Assembly: GCA_038521345.1 (NCBI GenBank)
Contig: JBCBKU010000032.1
Location: 1-20,469, forward strand
Direction: 5' to 3'
From: JBCBKU01 sp038521345
Lineage (GTDB): Bacteria; Pseudomonadota; Alphaproteobacteria; Rhodobacterales; Rhodobacteraceae
DNA: 20,469 bases
Made by a program: the position numbers and the translations under genes. Of the stretch, positions 1-7,018 are shown in pieces (within the stretch, counting starts at the first letter, position 1; each line of letters begins with the position of its first letter). Below the pieces are notes generated by a model that was not told the DNA's origin, did not search any database, and saw only the letters and a list, made by a program, of their open reading frames with translations.

Positions 1-775
1 CGATCAGGTCGAAGGACATCTGCCCGGTCCACGCGGTGGCCGCCGCGAACCGGTCGACAAAGTCCCGGGTCGGTTCGGGATCCGCGGGTTCAAAGCACAC
101 GGCCGCGCCCGGACCGGCGCGCACCAGCGCGCGGTACGCGGCCAGCGCGACGACCCGGCCGTTGCGCGCCACCGCATAGGCGTTGATCTCGCGCCCCTGA
201 AGATACGTCTGCGCCACCCAGGGCGCCGCCCCCGTGGGCCGCACCCGGTCGAGGTCCGAAGGACGCGGCCGGATCAGAACCGCTGATCCGAAGCGCGACC
301 AGACGGGTTTGAAGACCATGTCACCGGCAGATGACCGGAAGGCGCGCAGGGCATCCTGCGAGGTCAACAGATGTGTTTCGGGCACCGGCAGACCGATCTC
401 TTTGCAGAGTCGGATAAAGCCATGTTTGCTGTGCGCGCGGGAAAGAAGGCCATGCTCGGGGGCGAAAAGCCCGGCGTTCGGTCGCAAGCGCGCCCAGAGA
501 GCGGCGAGATGCAGAACCTCTTCGCAGGTCGGAATGACGACGTCGATGTCTTCTGCCGCAAGGATATGGGAGAGCGCCGCTGACGCGCCCTCTGGGTCCG
601 ACGTGAAGGGGGGAATGGACTGATAGCAATTTGCGAACTGGCCGCTGGCAGAAACCGGCCGTTTCAGATGGTCGACCAGCGTCACACGATGGCCCGCCGC
701 ATTCAGCAATCGCGCCATATGAAGCGCCACGGGCGCCCGCGCCCCGGAAATCAGAACTGATCTCGTGCCTGCCAC
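1..775 (-). CDS. ATP-grasp domain protein, C-terminus cut by the window edge
   Basis: This frame is open from a GTG at 775-773 to the left edge, giving the first 258 residues. The GTG follows a Shine-Dalgarno-like GGGAGAA (787-781). Residues 6-35 form a Rossmann-like beta-alpha-beta start (VLISGARAP), typical of the pre-ATP-grasp domain of carbamoyl-phosphate synthase-like proteins. Residues 152-160 (DMVFKPVWS) contain the lysine expected to contact ATP, and residues 186-200 (WVAQTYLQGREINAY) match the adenine-contact strand and the conserved acidic position of ATP-grasp folds. Family members ligate a carboxylate to an amine or thiol via an acyl-phosphate. The substrate cannot be read here, and the Mg-binding C-terminal part lies outside the window. 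No signal peptide is visible, so it is probably cytoplasmic. Family assignment is firm; function is unknown. Confidence 0.85.
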   Translation of the reverse strand, partial: MAGTRSVLISGARAPVALHMARLLNAAGHRVTLVDHLKRPVSASGQFANCYQSIPPFTSDPEGASAALSHILAAEDIDVVIPTCEEVLHLAALWARLRPNAGLFAPEHGLLSRAHSKHGFIRLCKEIGLPVPETHLLTSQDALRAFRSSAGDMVFKPVWSRFGSAVLIRPRPSDLDRVRPTGAAPWVAQTYLQGREINAYAVARNGRVVALAAYRALVRAGPGAAVCFEPADPEPTRDFVDRFAAATAWTGQMSFDLI

Positions 776-809
776 CCAAATTCTCCCGCGCAGGTCTGAG
801 GCCGAGGGG

Positions 810-831
810 CCCCGCGTTCGATCCCGCGGGG
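810..831 (-). other. GC-rich stem-loop in the leader of the ATP-grasp gene
   Basis: CCCCGCG (810-816) and CGCGGGG (825-831) form a perfect 7-bp stem with an 8-nt loop. It lies about 35 nt upstream of the GTG start at 775. There is no T-run after it on either strand, so it could be a leader structure, a Rho-assisted stop, or chance in GC-rich DNA. Confidence 0.35.
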
Positions 832-888
832 ATGCCGGGTTTATGGCGCAACGGGGGACAAGTTGCCATGGGCCGACGGACCCGGCGA

Positions 889-908
889 CGCCGCCCCGAA
901 GGGCGGCG
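889..908 (-). terminator. Stem-loop after the DUF4399 gene, probable terminator
   Basis: Positions 889-896 and 901-908 form a perfect 8-bp GC stem. Read on the minus strand it is closed by a TTCG tetraloop, a loop common in bacterial terminators. It starts 6 nt after the DUF4399 stop codon. No T-tract follows, so termination would be weak or Rho-assisted. It separates the DUF4399 gene from the ATP-grasp gene downstream. Confidence 0.55.
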
Positions 909-914
909 TGCATG

Positions 915-1355
915 TCATTCGACGGTGATGGTGATCACGTCGCTGACAACGGGCGGATCGTGGGGGACGTGACCGGCGTCGCCGAGGACAAGCTGCAGGG
1001 TGTGCTGGCCGGCTGGCAGATCAAGCGTGACCTCGGTCTGACCGCCGCCGAAATGGCGGTGATTGTCGTCGTTGGGGATCGCGAGTTCGAGTTCCTCGGC
1101 GCCGAATTGGGTTTCGCCGAACGGTTCGCGATTGACGAAGAGATGGTGGTGGCCTGTCCCGTCCTGCACAACCCCGGCCGGTGCGACGCCCATCCCAGAG
1201 AGCCCGAAGTGAACGGTCACCGGGCTTGAAACGGTGGCCCCGTCTTCGAGAGCGACGAAGTAAACCTCGGTCCCCGGTGCGGACGGCGTGCCCTGGGCCA
1301 GGGCTGCGGTGCCGGCGAATACGAGTGCGGTTATGGCGGATGCGATGCGGTACAT
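915..1355 (-). CDS. Secreted DUF4399 domain protein
   Basis: This 146-residue protein starts at the ATG at 1355-1353, directly behind a strong ribosome site (AAGGGAGGAGG, 1370-1360). Residues 1-21 are a Sec signal peptide with a hydrophobic core and an AxA-type cleavage site (ALAQ), so the mature protein should be periplasmic. The body is one beta-rich DUF4399 domain. It has the histidine cluster GHHHLFVN (68-75), further histidines at 99, 101, 118, 129 and 132, and the closing strand HTLQLVLGD (118-126). The family has no established function; the conserved histidines suggest metal binding, which is inference. The frame stays open far upstream, antisense to hss, but the signal peptide and ribosome site fix the start here. 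It is divergent from hss across 192 bp, where I found no convincing promoter. Confidence 0.85.
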   Translation of the reverse strand: MYRIASAITALVFAGTAALAQGTPSAPGTEVYFVALEDGATVSSPVTVHFGLSGMGVAPAGVVQDGTGHHHLFVNREPFGETQFGAEELELAIPNDDNHRHFGGGQTEVTLDLPAGQHTLQLVLGDAGHVPHDPPVVSDVITITVE

Positions 1356-1547
1356 GGGTCCTCCTCCCTTATCTGTGGATGCGGGGGCATCGGCGGCAAC
1401 AACGCGCAACACCCCGCACCGGAAGGTAGGCCGCCCGGCGTCGCTGGCCACAAGCATCTGGCGGGTCGGGAAATGGCCGGGAACTTGGGCTTGTGCTTTC
1501 GGGCCGAGGCCGTAGGAGTGCCCGCAAATAGAAAAAGGGGTGTGCCG

Positions 1548-2969
1548 ATGTCCACAGAATATCCCGTTTATGGCCGGATCGACGGGCCCGTCGTGATGAT
1601 TGGTTTTGGGTCGATCGGGAAAGGGACGCTGCCGCTGATCGAGCGACATTTCGAGTTCGACCGGGCGCGCTTTACCGTGATCGAGCCGGACGGGAGCCAG
1701 GCGCCGATGATCGCCGAGATGGGCTATTCTCATACCCAGATTGCCATCACGCCGGAGAATTACCGCGAGGTTCTGGGCGGGCTTCTGGAGCCGGGCAAGG
1801 GGTTCTGCGTGAACCTTTCGGTCGACACATCCTCGCTTGATCTCATGCGCTACTGCCGGTCGATCAGCGTGCCTTACATCGACACCGTCGTCGAGCCTTG
1901 GGAAGGGTTCTATTTCGGCACGACGGACAATGCGGCGCGCACCAACTATGCCCTGCGGCAGGCCGTCCGGGACGAGAAGGCGGCCAATCCGGGCGGGAGC
2001 ACGGCGGTCAGTTGCTGCGGCGCCAACCCGGGCATGGTGTCGTGGTTCGTGAAAGAGGCGCTCTTGATCCTGGCCCGGGATACCGGCCACGATGCGACCG
2101 TGCCGACCGACCGTCGGGGTTGGGGCATCCTGATGCGGGATCTGGGGGTCAAGGGCGTGCATATCGCCGAGCGTGACACCCAGGTTCGTGCCCGGGGAAA
2201 ACCGATGGGCACCTTCGTCAACACCTGGTCCGTGGAGGGGTTCCTGTCCGAGGGGTTCCAGCCTGCCGAGCTTGGCTGGGGCACCCACGAGACATGGGTT
2301 CCCCCGAATGCGCACCGACAAGAGACGGGGTGCCACGCGGCGATCTGGCTGGACCAGCCCGGCGCGAACACCCGTGTGCGGACGTGGTGCCCGACGCCCG
2401 GACCGCAATACGGGTTTCTCGTGACCCACAATGAAAGCGTGTCCATCGCGGATTACTTCACGTTGGGTGATCCGGCCGCACCCGAGTTTCGGCCCACCTG
2501 CCACTATGCCTATCACCCGTGCGACGATGCGGTCCTGTCGCTGCACGAAGCGTTCGGATCGGGTGAAACCCAAACGGTGCACGAGATCCTTGACGTGGAC
2601 GAGATCACCGCCGGGATCGACGAGTTGGGCGTGCTGCTCTATGGGCACGCGCGGAACGCCGTTTGGTACGGGTCACGGCTTTCGAATGAAGAGACCAAGA
2701 CCTTGGCGCCCTATCAGAACGCCACCGGGCTACAGGTGACCTCGGCGGTCTTGGCCGGGATGGTCTGGGCGCTGGAGAACCCGAATGCCGGCATCGTCGA
2801 AACGGACGAGATGGACCATGCACGGTGCCTTGAGGTGCAGCGCCCGTATCTGGGCCCGGTCGAGGCCCATTACACGGATTGGACACCGCTGACCGGGCGG
2901 CCCGGCTTGTTTTCCGAGGACATCGACGCGGCCGATCCCTGGCAATTCCGGAACGTTCTGGTGCGGTGA
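1548..2969 (+). CDS. hss: Homospermidine synthase
   Basis: This 473-residue protein matches bacterial homospermidine synthases (about 470-480 residues). These enzymes use NAD as a prosthetic group to move an aminobutyl unit from one putrescine (or spermidine) to another, giving homospermidine (EC 2.5.1.44) in the cytoplasm. The N-terminal nucleotide-binding loop GFGSIGKG spans residues 19-26. Residues N160, E208 and W227 sit two positions before the N162, E210 and W229 that I recall as active-site residues of the Blastochloris viridis enzyme, so the catalytic set looks intact. The start ATG at 1548 follows AAAAAGGGG (1532-1540); the frame is open 25 codons further upstream but without a ribosome site or conserved sequence. 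A LysR-type regulator follows in the same direction, which makes joint regulation plausible but unproven. Confidence 0.93.
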   Translation: MSTEYPVYGRIDGPVVMIGFGSIGKGTLPLIERHFEFDRARFTVIEPDGSQAPMIAEMGYSHTQIAITPENYREVLGGLLEPGKGFCVNLSVDTSSLDLMRYCRSISVPYIDTVVEPWEGFYFGTTDNAARTNYALRQAVRDEKAANPGGSTAVSCCGANPGMVSWFVKEALLILARDTGHDATVPTDRRGWGILMRDLGVKGVHIAERDTQVRARGKPMGTFVNTWSVEGFLSEGFQPAELGWGTHETWVPPNAHRQETGCHAAIWLDQPGANTRVRTWCPTPGPQYGFLVTHNESVSIADYFTLGDPAAPEFRPTCHYAYHPCDDAVLSLHEAFGSGETQTVHEILDVDEITAGIDELGVLLYGHARNAVWYGSRLSNEETKTLAPYQNATGLQVTSAVLAGMVWALENPNAGIVETDEMDHARCLEVQRPYLGPVEAHYTDWTPLTGRPGLFSEDIDAADPWQFRNVLVR

Positions 2970-2977
2970 CCCCCCCA

Positions 2978-3014
2978 ATTACCTACCAAATAGTATAACT
3001 TGTTCCAAATATTG
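2978..3014 (+). promoter_or_regulatory. AT-rich leader with direct repeat before the LysR gene
   Basis: This is one of the few AT-rich stretches in the window. It contains the heptamer CCAAATA twice (2986-2992 and 3005-3011, starts 19 nt apart) and a -10-like TATAAC (2994-2999). No good -35 stands 17 nt upstream of it. A promoter or operator for the regulator downstream is likely from position and composition; the exact elements are a guess. Confidence 0.35.
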
Positions 3015-3036
3015 ATCCGGGTAGGGTTGTGTCGGG

Positions 3037-3936
3037 ATGAATATGAACCGCGCCGAATTCGGCATGAGTAACTGGGACGACTTGAGATTCTGCCTTGCGG
3101 TTCATCGCTCTGGCACCATGAGCGGTGCTGCGAGCATGCTCGGAACCAATGTCGCCACCGTATCGCGCCGTCTGCAGCGTCTGGCTGACCAATATGGCCA
3201 GCCTCTGTTCATCAAGGCCGGGAACCGCTGGGCCGCAACCGAGCTTGGGTCCGACCTTGCCGATCTGGCGGAACAGACCGAGCTCAAATTGCGCGAGACG
3301 GTGCCTGAACCGGGTCAGCAGACGACCGAGCGGCGCCTGCGCATCAGTTGCGCGATGCAAATTCTTCAGTGCGGGCTGGTGCCGGGGCTTGGTCGGTTCT
3401 CATCCAGTCACCCTTACGCCAGCTTCCGCCTGACGACGGCAAAGCAGAGTCTGGCGCTGAACGAATGCGACATACGGATCGGGTTCGAACAACCGACCGA
3501 GGGGCGGATCGTGCGGCGGCTGCTCACGATGTTGGATCTGGCGGTGGCCTGCCGGACTGGGTCCGAATGCGACATCACAGATTGGGTGGACGTGCTGTAT
3601 CTGCCGGGGCTGTCGCTTCCGGCGGCCGAGGCGTTGCGGGCGCATTTCGGACGTCCCGCCAAAGTCGAGATTGAGGGGCTTAACCTCACCCGAAGCCTGC
3701 TTCTGAATGGACCCTATGTCGCTGCGCTTCCGCGGCAGTATCTGAATACGCAACCCGATCTTGTCGAGTGCCCTATCGACCGACCAATGGGTTCTTTGCC
3801 GGTCTGGATAAGCTATCACGAAGGGCGCAGGAAAGACCCGGTCGTGCGCATGGCGATCGAATTTCTCGAGCAGGTCACGGCGTACGATGACGCCGCAGAA
3901 GATTCGCCCCCGGAGGCCGAAACCGAGACAATCTGA
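3037..3936 (+). CDS. LysR-family transcriptional regulator
   Basis: This 299-residue protein has the usual length and layout of LysR-type regulators. A winged helix-turn-helix covers residues 12-70 (GAASMLGTNVATVSRRLQRL is the recognition region). It is followed by a linker helix and a periplasmic-binding-protein-like effector domain from about residue 100, beginning with RRLRISCAMQILQ. The effector is unknown. The start is uncertain: ATG 3037 and ATG 3043 are both preceded by GTAGGG (3021-3026), and ATG 3064 begins exactly where family homology begins (MSNWDDLRF). The C-terminal 20 residues are acidic and look disordered. LysR regulators often control a neighbouring gene. Here hss lies just upstream on the same strand rather than divergently, so hss is only a possible target. 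Confidence 0.88.
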   Translation: MNMNRAEFGMSNWDDLRFCLAVHRSGTMSGAASMLGTNVATVSRRLQRLADQYGQPLFIKAGNRWAATELGSDLADLAEQTELKLRETVPEPGQQTTERRLRISCAMQILQCGLVPGLGRFSSSHPYASFRLTTAKQSLALNECDIRIGFEQPTEGRIVRRLLTMLDLAVACRTGSECDITDWVDVLYLPGLSLPAAEALRAHFGRPAKVEIEGLNLTRSLLLNGPYVAALPRQYLNTQPDLVECPIDRPMGSLPVWISYHEGRRKDPVVRMAIEFLEQVTAYDDAAEDSPPEAETETI

Positions 3937-4057
3937 AACCACGAAGCCGACCGTTTGCGCAAAACCGGCTTTGCGGGGTCCCAAACAGAAAAAGGTGGCC
4001 GTCACCAAAGAGTCGGGACACCAAGTAGGCTGAAACACAGGGAAATTTGGTGGAAGC

Positions 4058-4261
4058 ATGGCGACAGGATCGGGTCTTCACTGGATTACGCGTATCCTTG
4101 AAGAATTGCGTGACGAAGTAGCCAAGCGCGGCATGACCGGCTCGGTCGCCGCATTTGAACAATCGATCCGCGTCTTCGAAGCCGAGCAGCAAGCGCGGGC
4201 CGATGGAGATCAGCCCGAGGCCGGCGCCCCGTTGAACAAGACCAAGGGCCGGCCGAACTAG
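4058..4261 (+). CDS. Small hypothetical protein (67 aa)
   Basis: I do not recognise this family. The ATG at 4058 follows a good ribosome site (GGTGGAAG, 4047-4054) and the codon use fits the neighbours. Residues 8-22 form an amphipathic helix (WITRILEELRDEVAK). The middle is a second helix ending in an acidic stretch, and the last 15 residues are polar and basic (LNKTKGRPN) and probably disordered. There is no signal peptide or membrane segment. It stands 121 bp after the LysR gene and 95 bp before hisC. Helical small proteins like this often act as binding partners or regulators, but nothing here names a role. Confidence 0.6.
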   Translation: MATGSGLHWITRILEELRDEVAKRGMTGSVAAFEQSIRVFEAEQQARADGDQPEAGAPLNKTKGRPN

Positions 4262-4356
4262 CTGCTGTTCGCCTCTCGCGCGGCGGCAAAAAATGGGTGC
4301 TGGCACCGTCCCGCGGCGCCGGTTACACATGGCAGGCTGATCCGAAGGCCAGACCC

Positions 4357-5445
4357 ATGACGACATCACCCCGACCGCAGGACGGTATTCTCGACATCGC
4401 GCTGTACCAGGCCGGGGCGGCTCATGTGCCCGGCTTTTCGAACGTGGTGAAGCTGTCTTCGAACGAAAACCCGCTGGGCCCCTCGGAAGCGGCCAAGGCC
4501 GCGTTCCGGGCGACGGCTGAGCATCTGCATCTTTATCCCTCGTCGGATCACGCGGACCTGCGCGCGGCGATCGGCGAGGTCCATGGGCTGGATCCCGCGC
4601 GGATCATTTGCGGTGCCGGATCGGACGAGATCATCGCGTTTCTGTGCCAGGCCTATTCCGGACCGGGGATCGAGGTCATCCACACGTCTCACGGGTTCGC
4701 GATGTACCGCATTTCGGCCCTTGCGGCAGGGGCGATGCCGGTTGAGGTGCCCGAGCAGGACAGGGTCGTGGACGTGGACGCCATCCTCGCGGCGGCCGGT
4801 TCGGAGACCGGTCTTGTCTTCGTTGCCAATCCCGCGAACCCGACCTCGACGATGATCGACATGGCCGCGCTGACCCGGCTGGCGGACGAATTGCCCCCGC
4901 ATGTGCTCTTGGTCATCGACGGGGCATATGCGGAGTACGTCGACGGTTATGATGGCGGTGCTGCGCTGGCGGGTTCGCGTCCCAACGTGGTTATGACGCG
5001 AACCTTTTCGAAACTGCACGGTCTCGGAGGATTGCGGATCGGCTGGGCCTATGGACCGGCAGAGATCATCGACGTTCTGAACCGGGTTCGCGGGCCGTTC
5101 AACCTGTCGGGTACGCAGCTTGCCACGGCCGAGGCGGCAATACGCGATACCGATTACGCCGCTTATTGCCGGGCCGAGAACGCCCGTCTTCGGGGTGAAC
5201 TGGCACAGGGGCTGGCCGAACTTGGCGTGGCATCGGACACGTCGTCGGCCAACTTCGTGCTGGCCCGGTTTCGCGATGCCGCCGAGGCCGATGCCTGTGA
5301 AGAGGCGCTTCGGGCCGAGGGCATCCTTGTCCGCAAGACGGCAAGTTATCAGTTGCCCCAATGCCTGCGGATCACGGTGGGCGACGCGGCGTCTTGCGCA
5401 CGGGTGATCGCGGCGATCGGGGCCTTTCGGGGCAGGGCCAAATGA
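4357..5445 (+). CDS. hisC: Histidinol-phosphate aminotransferase
   Basis: This 362-residue protein is a class I/II PLP aminotransferase of the HisC type. It converts imidazole-acetol phosphate plus glutamate to histidinol phosphate plus 2-oxoglutarate (EC 2.6.1.9) in histidine synthesis. Motifs in order are LSSNENPLGPS (33-43), VANPANPTS (156-164), the PLP-binding aspartate and tyrosine in VIDGAYAEY (186-194), the Schiff-base lysine K219 in TFSKLHGLGGLRIGW (216-230), and the C-terminal substrate arginine in LRIT (337-340). ATG 4357 is chosen because homology starts just after it and GAAGG (4343-4347) precedes it; the frame is open 20 codons further up. Its stop overlaps the start of tyrC, so it may also, or mainly, transaminate aromatic keto acids, as HisC-like enzymes beside tyrC can. 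Confidence 0.92.
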   Translation: MTTSPRPQDGILDIALYQAGAAHVPGFSNVVKLSSNENPLGPSEAAKAAFRATAEHLHLYPSSDHADLRAAIGEVHGLDPARIICGAGSDEIIAFLCQAYSGPGIEVIHTSHGFAMYRISALAAGAMPVEVPEQDRVVDVDAILAAAGSETGLVFVANPANPTSTMIDMAALTRLADELPPHVLLVIDGAYAEYVDGYDGGAALAGSRPNVVMTRTFSKLHGLGGLRIGWAYGPAEIIDVLNRVRGPFNLSGTQLATAEAAIRDTDYAAYCRAENARLRGELAQGLAELGVASDTSSANFVLARFRDAAEADACEEALRAEGILVRKTASYQLPQCLRITVGDAASCARVIAAIGAFRGRAK

Positions 5446-6362
5446 GCGGGCCCTATTCGCGTGTTGCGTTGATCGGGTTGGGCCTGATCGCGGCGTCGAT
5501 GGCCCATGCCATGCGGCGGGCAGGAATGACGGCCGAGATCGTGGGCACCGCACGGTCCGAAGAGACCCGCCGTGTGGCGACCGAAATCGGCCTTTGCGAC
5601 CGGGTGGTGGCGACGGCGGCCGAGGCCGTGGCGGGCGCCGATCTGGTGGTTCTTGCGACACCGGTGGGCGCGATGGGGGCCATTGCCGCGGAGATCGCAC
5701 CGCATCTGGCGCCCGGGGCGACCGTGACGGATGTGGGATCGGTCAAACGCGCCGTCGTCGACGCCGTGGTTCCGCATTTGCCCGACGGCGTGCATTTCAT
5801 CCCCGGCCATCCCTTGGCCGGAACCGAGCATTCGGGGCCGCGGTCCGGCTTTGCCGAACTGTTCGATGGGCGTTGGTGCCTCTTGCTGCCGGATGACGGA
5901 ACCGATCCGGACAGCGTGGCCGCTCTGAGCACGTTTTGGCGGGCGCTGGGCTCGAACGTGGATCTGATGGATGTGGAGCGCCACGACCTGGTCCTGGCCG
6001 TGACCAGCCATGCACCGCACCTTATCGCCTATACGATGGTGGGCGTTGCCGACGATCTGCGGCGGGTGACCGATCAGGAGGTCATCAAATACTCGGCCGC
6101 CGGGTTCCGTGATTTCACCCGGATTGCGGCGTCGGATCCCACGATGTGGCGCGATGTCTTCCTTTCGAACAAGGACGCGACGCTTGAGATCCTGGGTCGG
6201 TTCACGGAAGAGCTCTTTGCATTGCAACGGGCGATCCGGACCGGGGATGGTGACCACCTGCATGCCTATTTCACGCGGACCCGCGGGATCCGGCGGGGGA
6301 TTGTCGAGGCGGGACAGGACACCGATGCCCCGGATTTCGGGCGTCAGGGGACACGCGCTTGA
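5442..6362 (+). CDS. tyrC: Prephenate/arogenate dehydrogenase
   Basis: This 306-residue protein belongs to the TyrA/TyrC family. It performs the NAD(P)-dependent oxidative decarboxylation of prephenate (to 4-hydroxyphenylpyruvate) or arogenate (to tyrosine) in tyrosine synthesis. The Rossmann loop is IGLGLIAAS (11-19). HPLAGTEHSGP (123-133) is the family's substrate-site signature, and SHAPHLIAY (189-197) carries a further conserved active-site histidine. The helical dimerisation domain fills the rest. There is no fused chorismate mutase or ACT domain, so this is the stand-alone form. Translation is probably coupled to hisC through the ATGA overlap at 5442-5445. Which substrate is preferred cannot be read from sequence; hence the cyclohexadienyl dehydrogenase name is also fair. 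Confidence 0.92.
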   Translation: MSGPYSRVALIGLGLIAASMAHAMRRAGMTAEIVGTARSEETRRVATEIGLCDRVVATAAEAVAGADLVVLATPVGAMGAIAAEIAPHLAPGATVTDVGSVKRAVVDAVVPHLPDGVHFIPGHPLAGTEHSGPRSGFAELFDGRWCLLLPDDGTDPDSVAALSTFWRALGSNVDLMDVERHDLVLAVTSHAPHLIAYTMVGVADDLRRVTDQEVIKYSAAGFRDFTRIAASDPTMWRDVFLSNKDATLEILGRFTEELFALQRAIRTGDGDHLHAYFTRTRGIRRGIVEAGQDTDAPDFGRQGTRA

Positions 6363-7018
6363 GAGCATGGTGCGTTCTTCTTGCGCTGCTTGTGGCAGGA
6401 GCCGCCGGCGCCGCCGCCCCGGATCGGTCACCGCGCCCGGTGCCGCGCGTTGGTGCGGAGGCGGATGTGGTGGTGTCGCAGGCCCGCAGGTCGTCGGGGG
6501 CGATCTGCGGGACCCGCACCGCTGTCGGGCGAGCCATGGCCGCCATTCCCGGTGACTTGCCGGGCTGCGGCGTGGCCGAACCTTACTGGGTGACCGAGGT
6601 CGCGGGCGTGCGCCTGAATCAGGGTGCCATCCTTGATTGTCGGACGGTCGCGGCGCTTGAGACCTGGGTTGATGACGGGTTGTTGCCGGCGGCGGGGCGT
6701 CGCCGCGGGGGGCCGGCCGCGTTGCGGGTCGCCGCACATTACGATTGCCGGACGCGCAACAACCAGCCGGGCGCGAAAGTGTCCGAACATGGCAAGGGGC
6801 GTGCCATCGACATCTCGGCGATCACCTTCCGCGACGGCACCGTACTGACCGTTCTCGAGGGCTGGGGACGAGGCCGGGACGGGCGGCTGCTACGGCGGCT
6901 GCATCGTACGGCCTGCGGACCCTTCGGAACGGTGCTTGGCCCCGAGGCCGACCGGTTTCACCGCGATCATTTCCACTTTGACACCGCCCCGCGCCGGTCA
7001 CAGAGCTACTGCCGCTAG
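6359..7018 (+). CDS. Secreted extensin-like family protein, putative peptidoglycan peptidase
   Basis: This 219-residue protein starts at TTG 6359, which overlaps the tyrC stop (TTGA). It is the only start that keeps the signal peptide (residues 1-20, ending AGAAA), and the nearby ATG at 6367 is out of frame. The domain is of the extensin-like C-terminal type, with paired cysteines (C50/C70, C94/C130, C186/C218 are candidates for disulfides). SEHGKGRAID (142-151) and HRDHFHFD (201-208) match the SxHxxGxAxD and HxH zinc-ligand pattern of LAS-type peptidases such as MepA and VanY. I therefore infer a periplasmic Zn-dependent peptidoglycan hydrolase; the plant-derived family name is misleading. 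It is transcribed with hisC and tyrC but has no evident metabolic link to them. Confidence 0.85.
   Translation: MRAWCVLLALLVAGAAGAAAPDRSPRPVPRVGAEADVVVSQARRSSGAICGTRTAVGRAMAAIPGDLPGCGVAEPYWVTEVAGVRLNQGAILDCRTVAALETWVDDGLLPAAGRRRGGPAALRVAAHYDCRTRNNQPGAKVSEHGKGRAIDISAITFRDGTVLTVLEGWGRGRDGRLLRRLHRTACGPFGTVLGPEADRFHRDHFHFDTAPRRSQSYCR
7015..7018. other. Shared CTAG: both convergent genes stop here
   Basis: The extensin-like gene ends in TAG at 7016-7018 and the DUF2125 gene ends in TAG on the opposite strand at 7017-7015. The two stops share one CTAG, inside the 10-bp palindrome CCGCTAGCGG (7012-7021). There is no intergenic space and no terminator hairpin. Confidence 0.95.

Noticed and set aside
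321..869. A 182-codon minus-strand frame near the left edge.
   Set aside because: It is low-complexity Arg/Gly/Pro-rich and out of frame with the ATP-grasp coding frame, which is clearly the real one.
1356..1547. A promoter pair in the divergent DUF4399-hss gap.
   Set aside because: No pair of -35 and -10 elements with acceptable spacing and match was found on either strand; promoters must be there but I cannot place them.
915..2648. A 577-codon minus-strand frame joining DUF4399 to a long upstream part.
   Set aside because: The upstream part is antisense to hss. The signal peptide and strong ribosome site at 1355-1370 set the true start of the DUF4399 gene.
3965..4020. A nested inverted repeat (GTCCC with GGGAC, enclosing GGTG with CACC) after the LysR gene.
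   Set aside because: Stems of 4-5 bp with unpaired interior are expected by chance, and no T-run follows.
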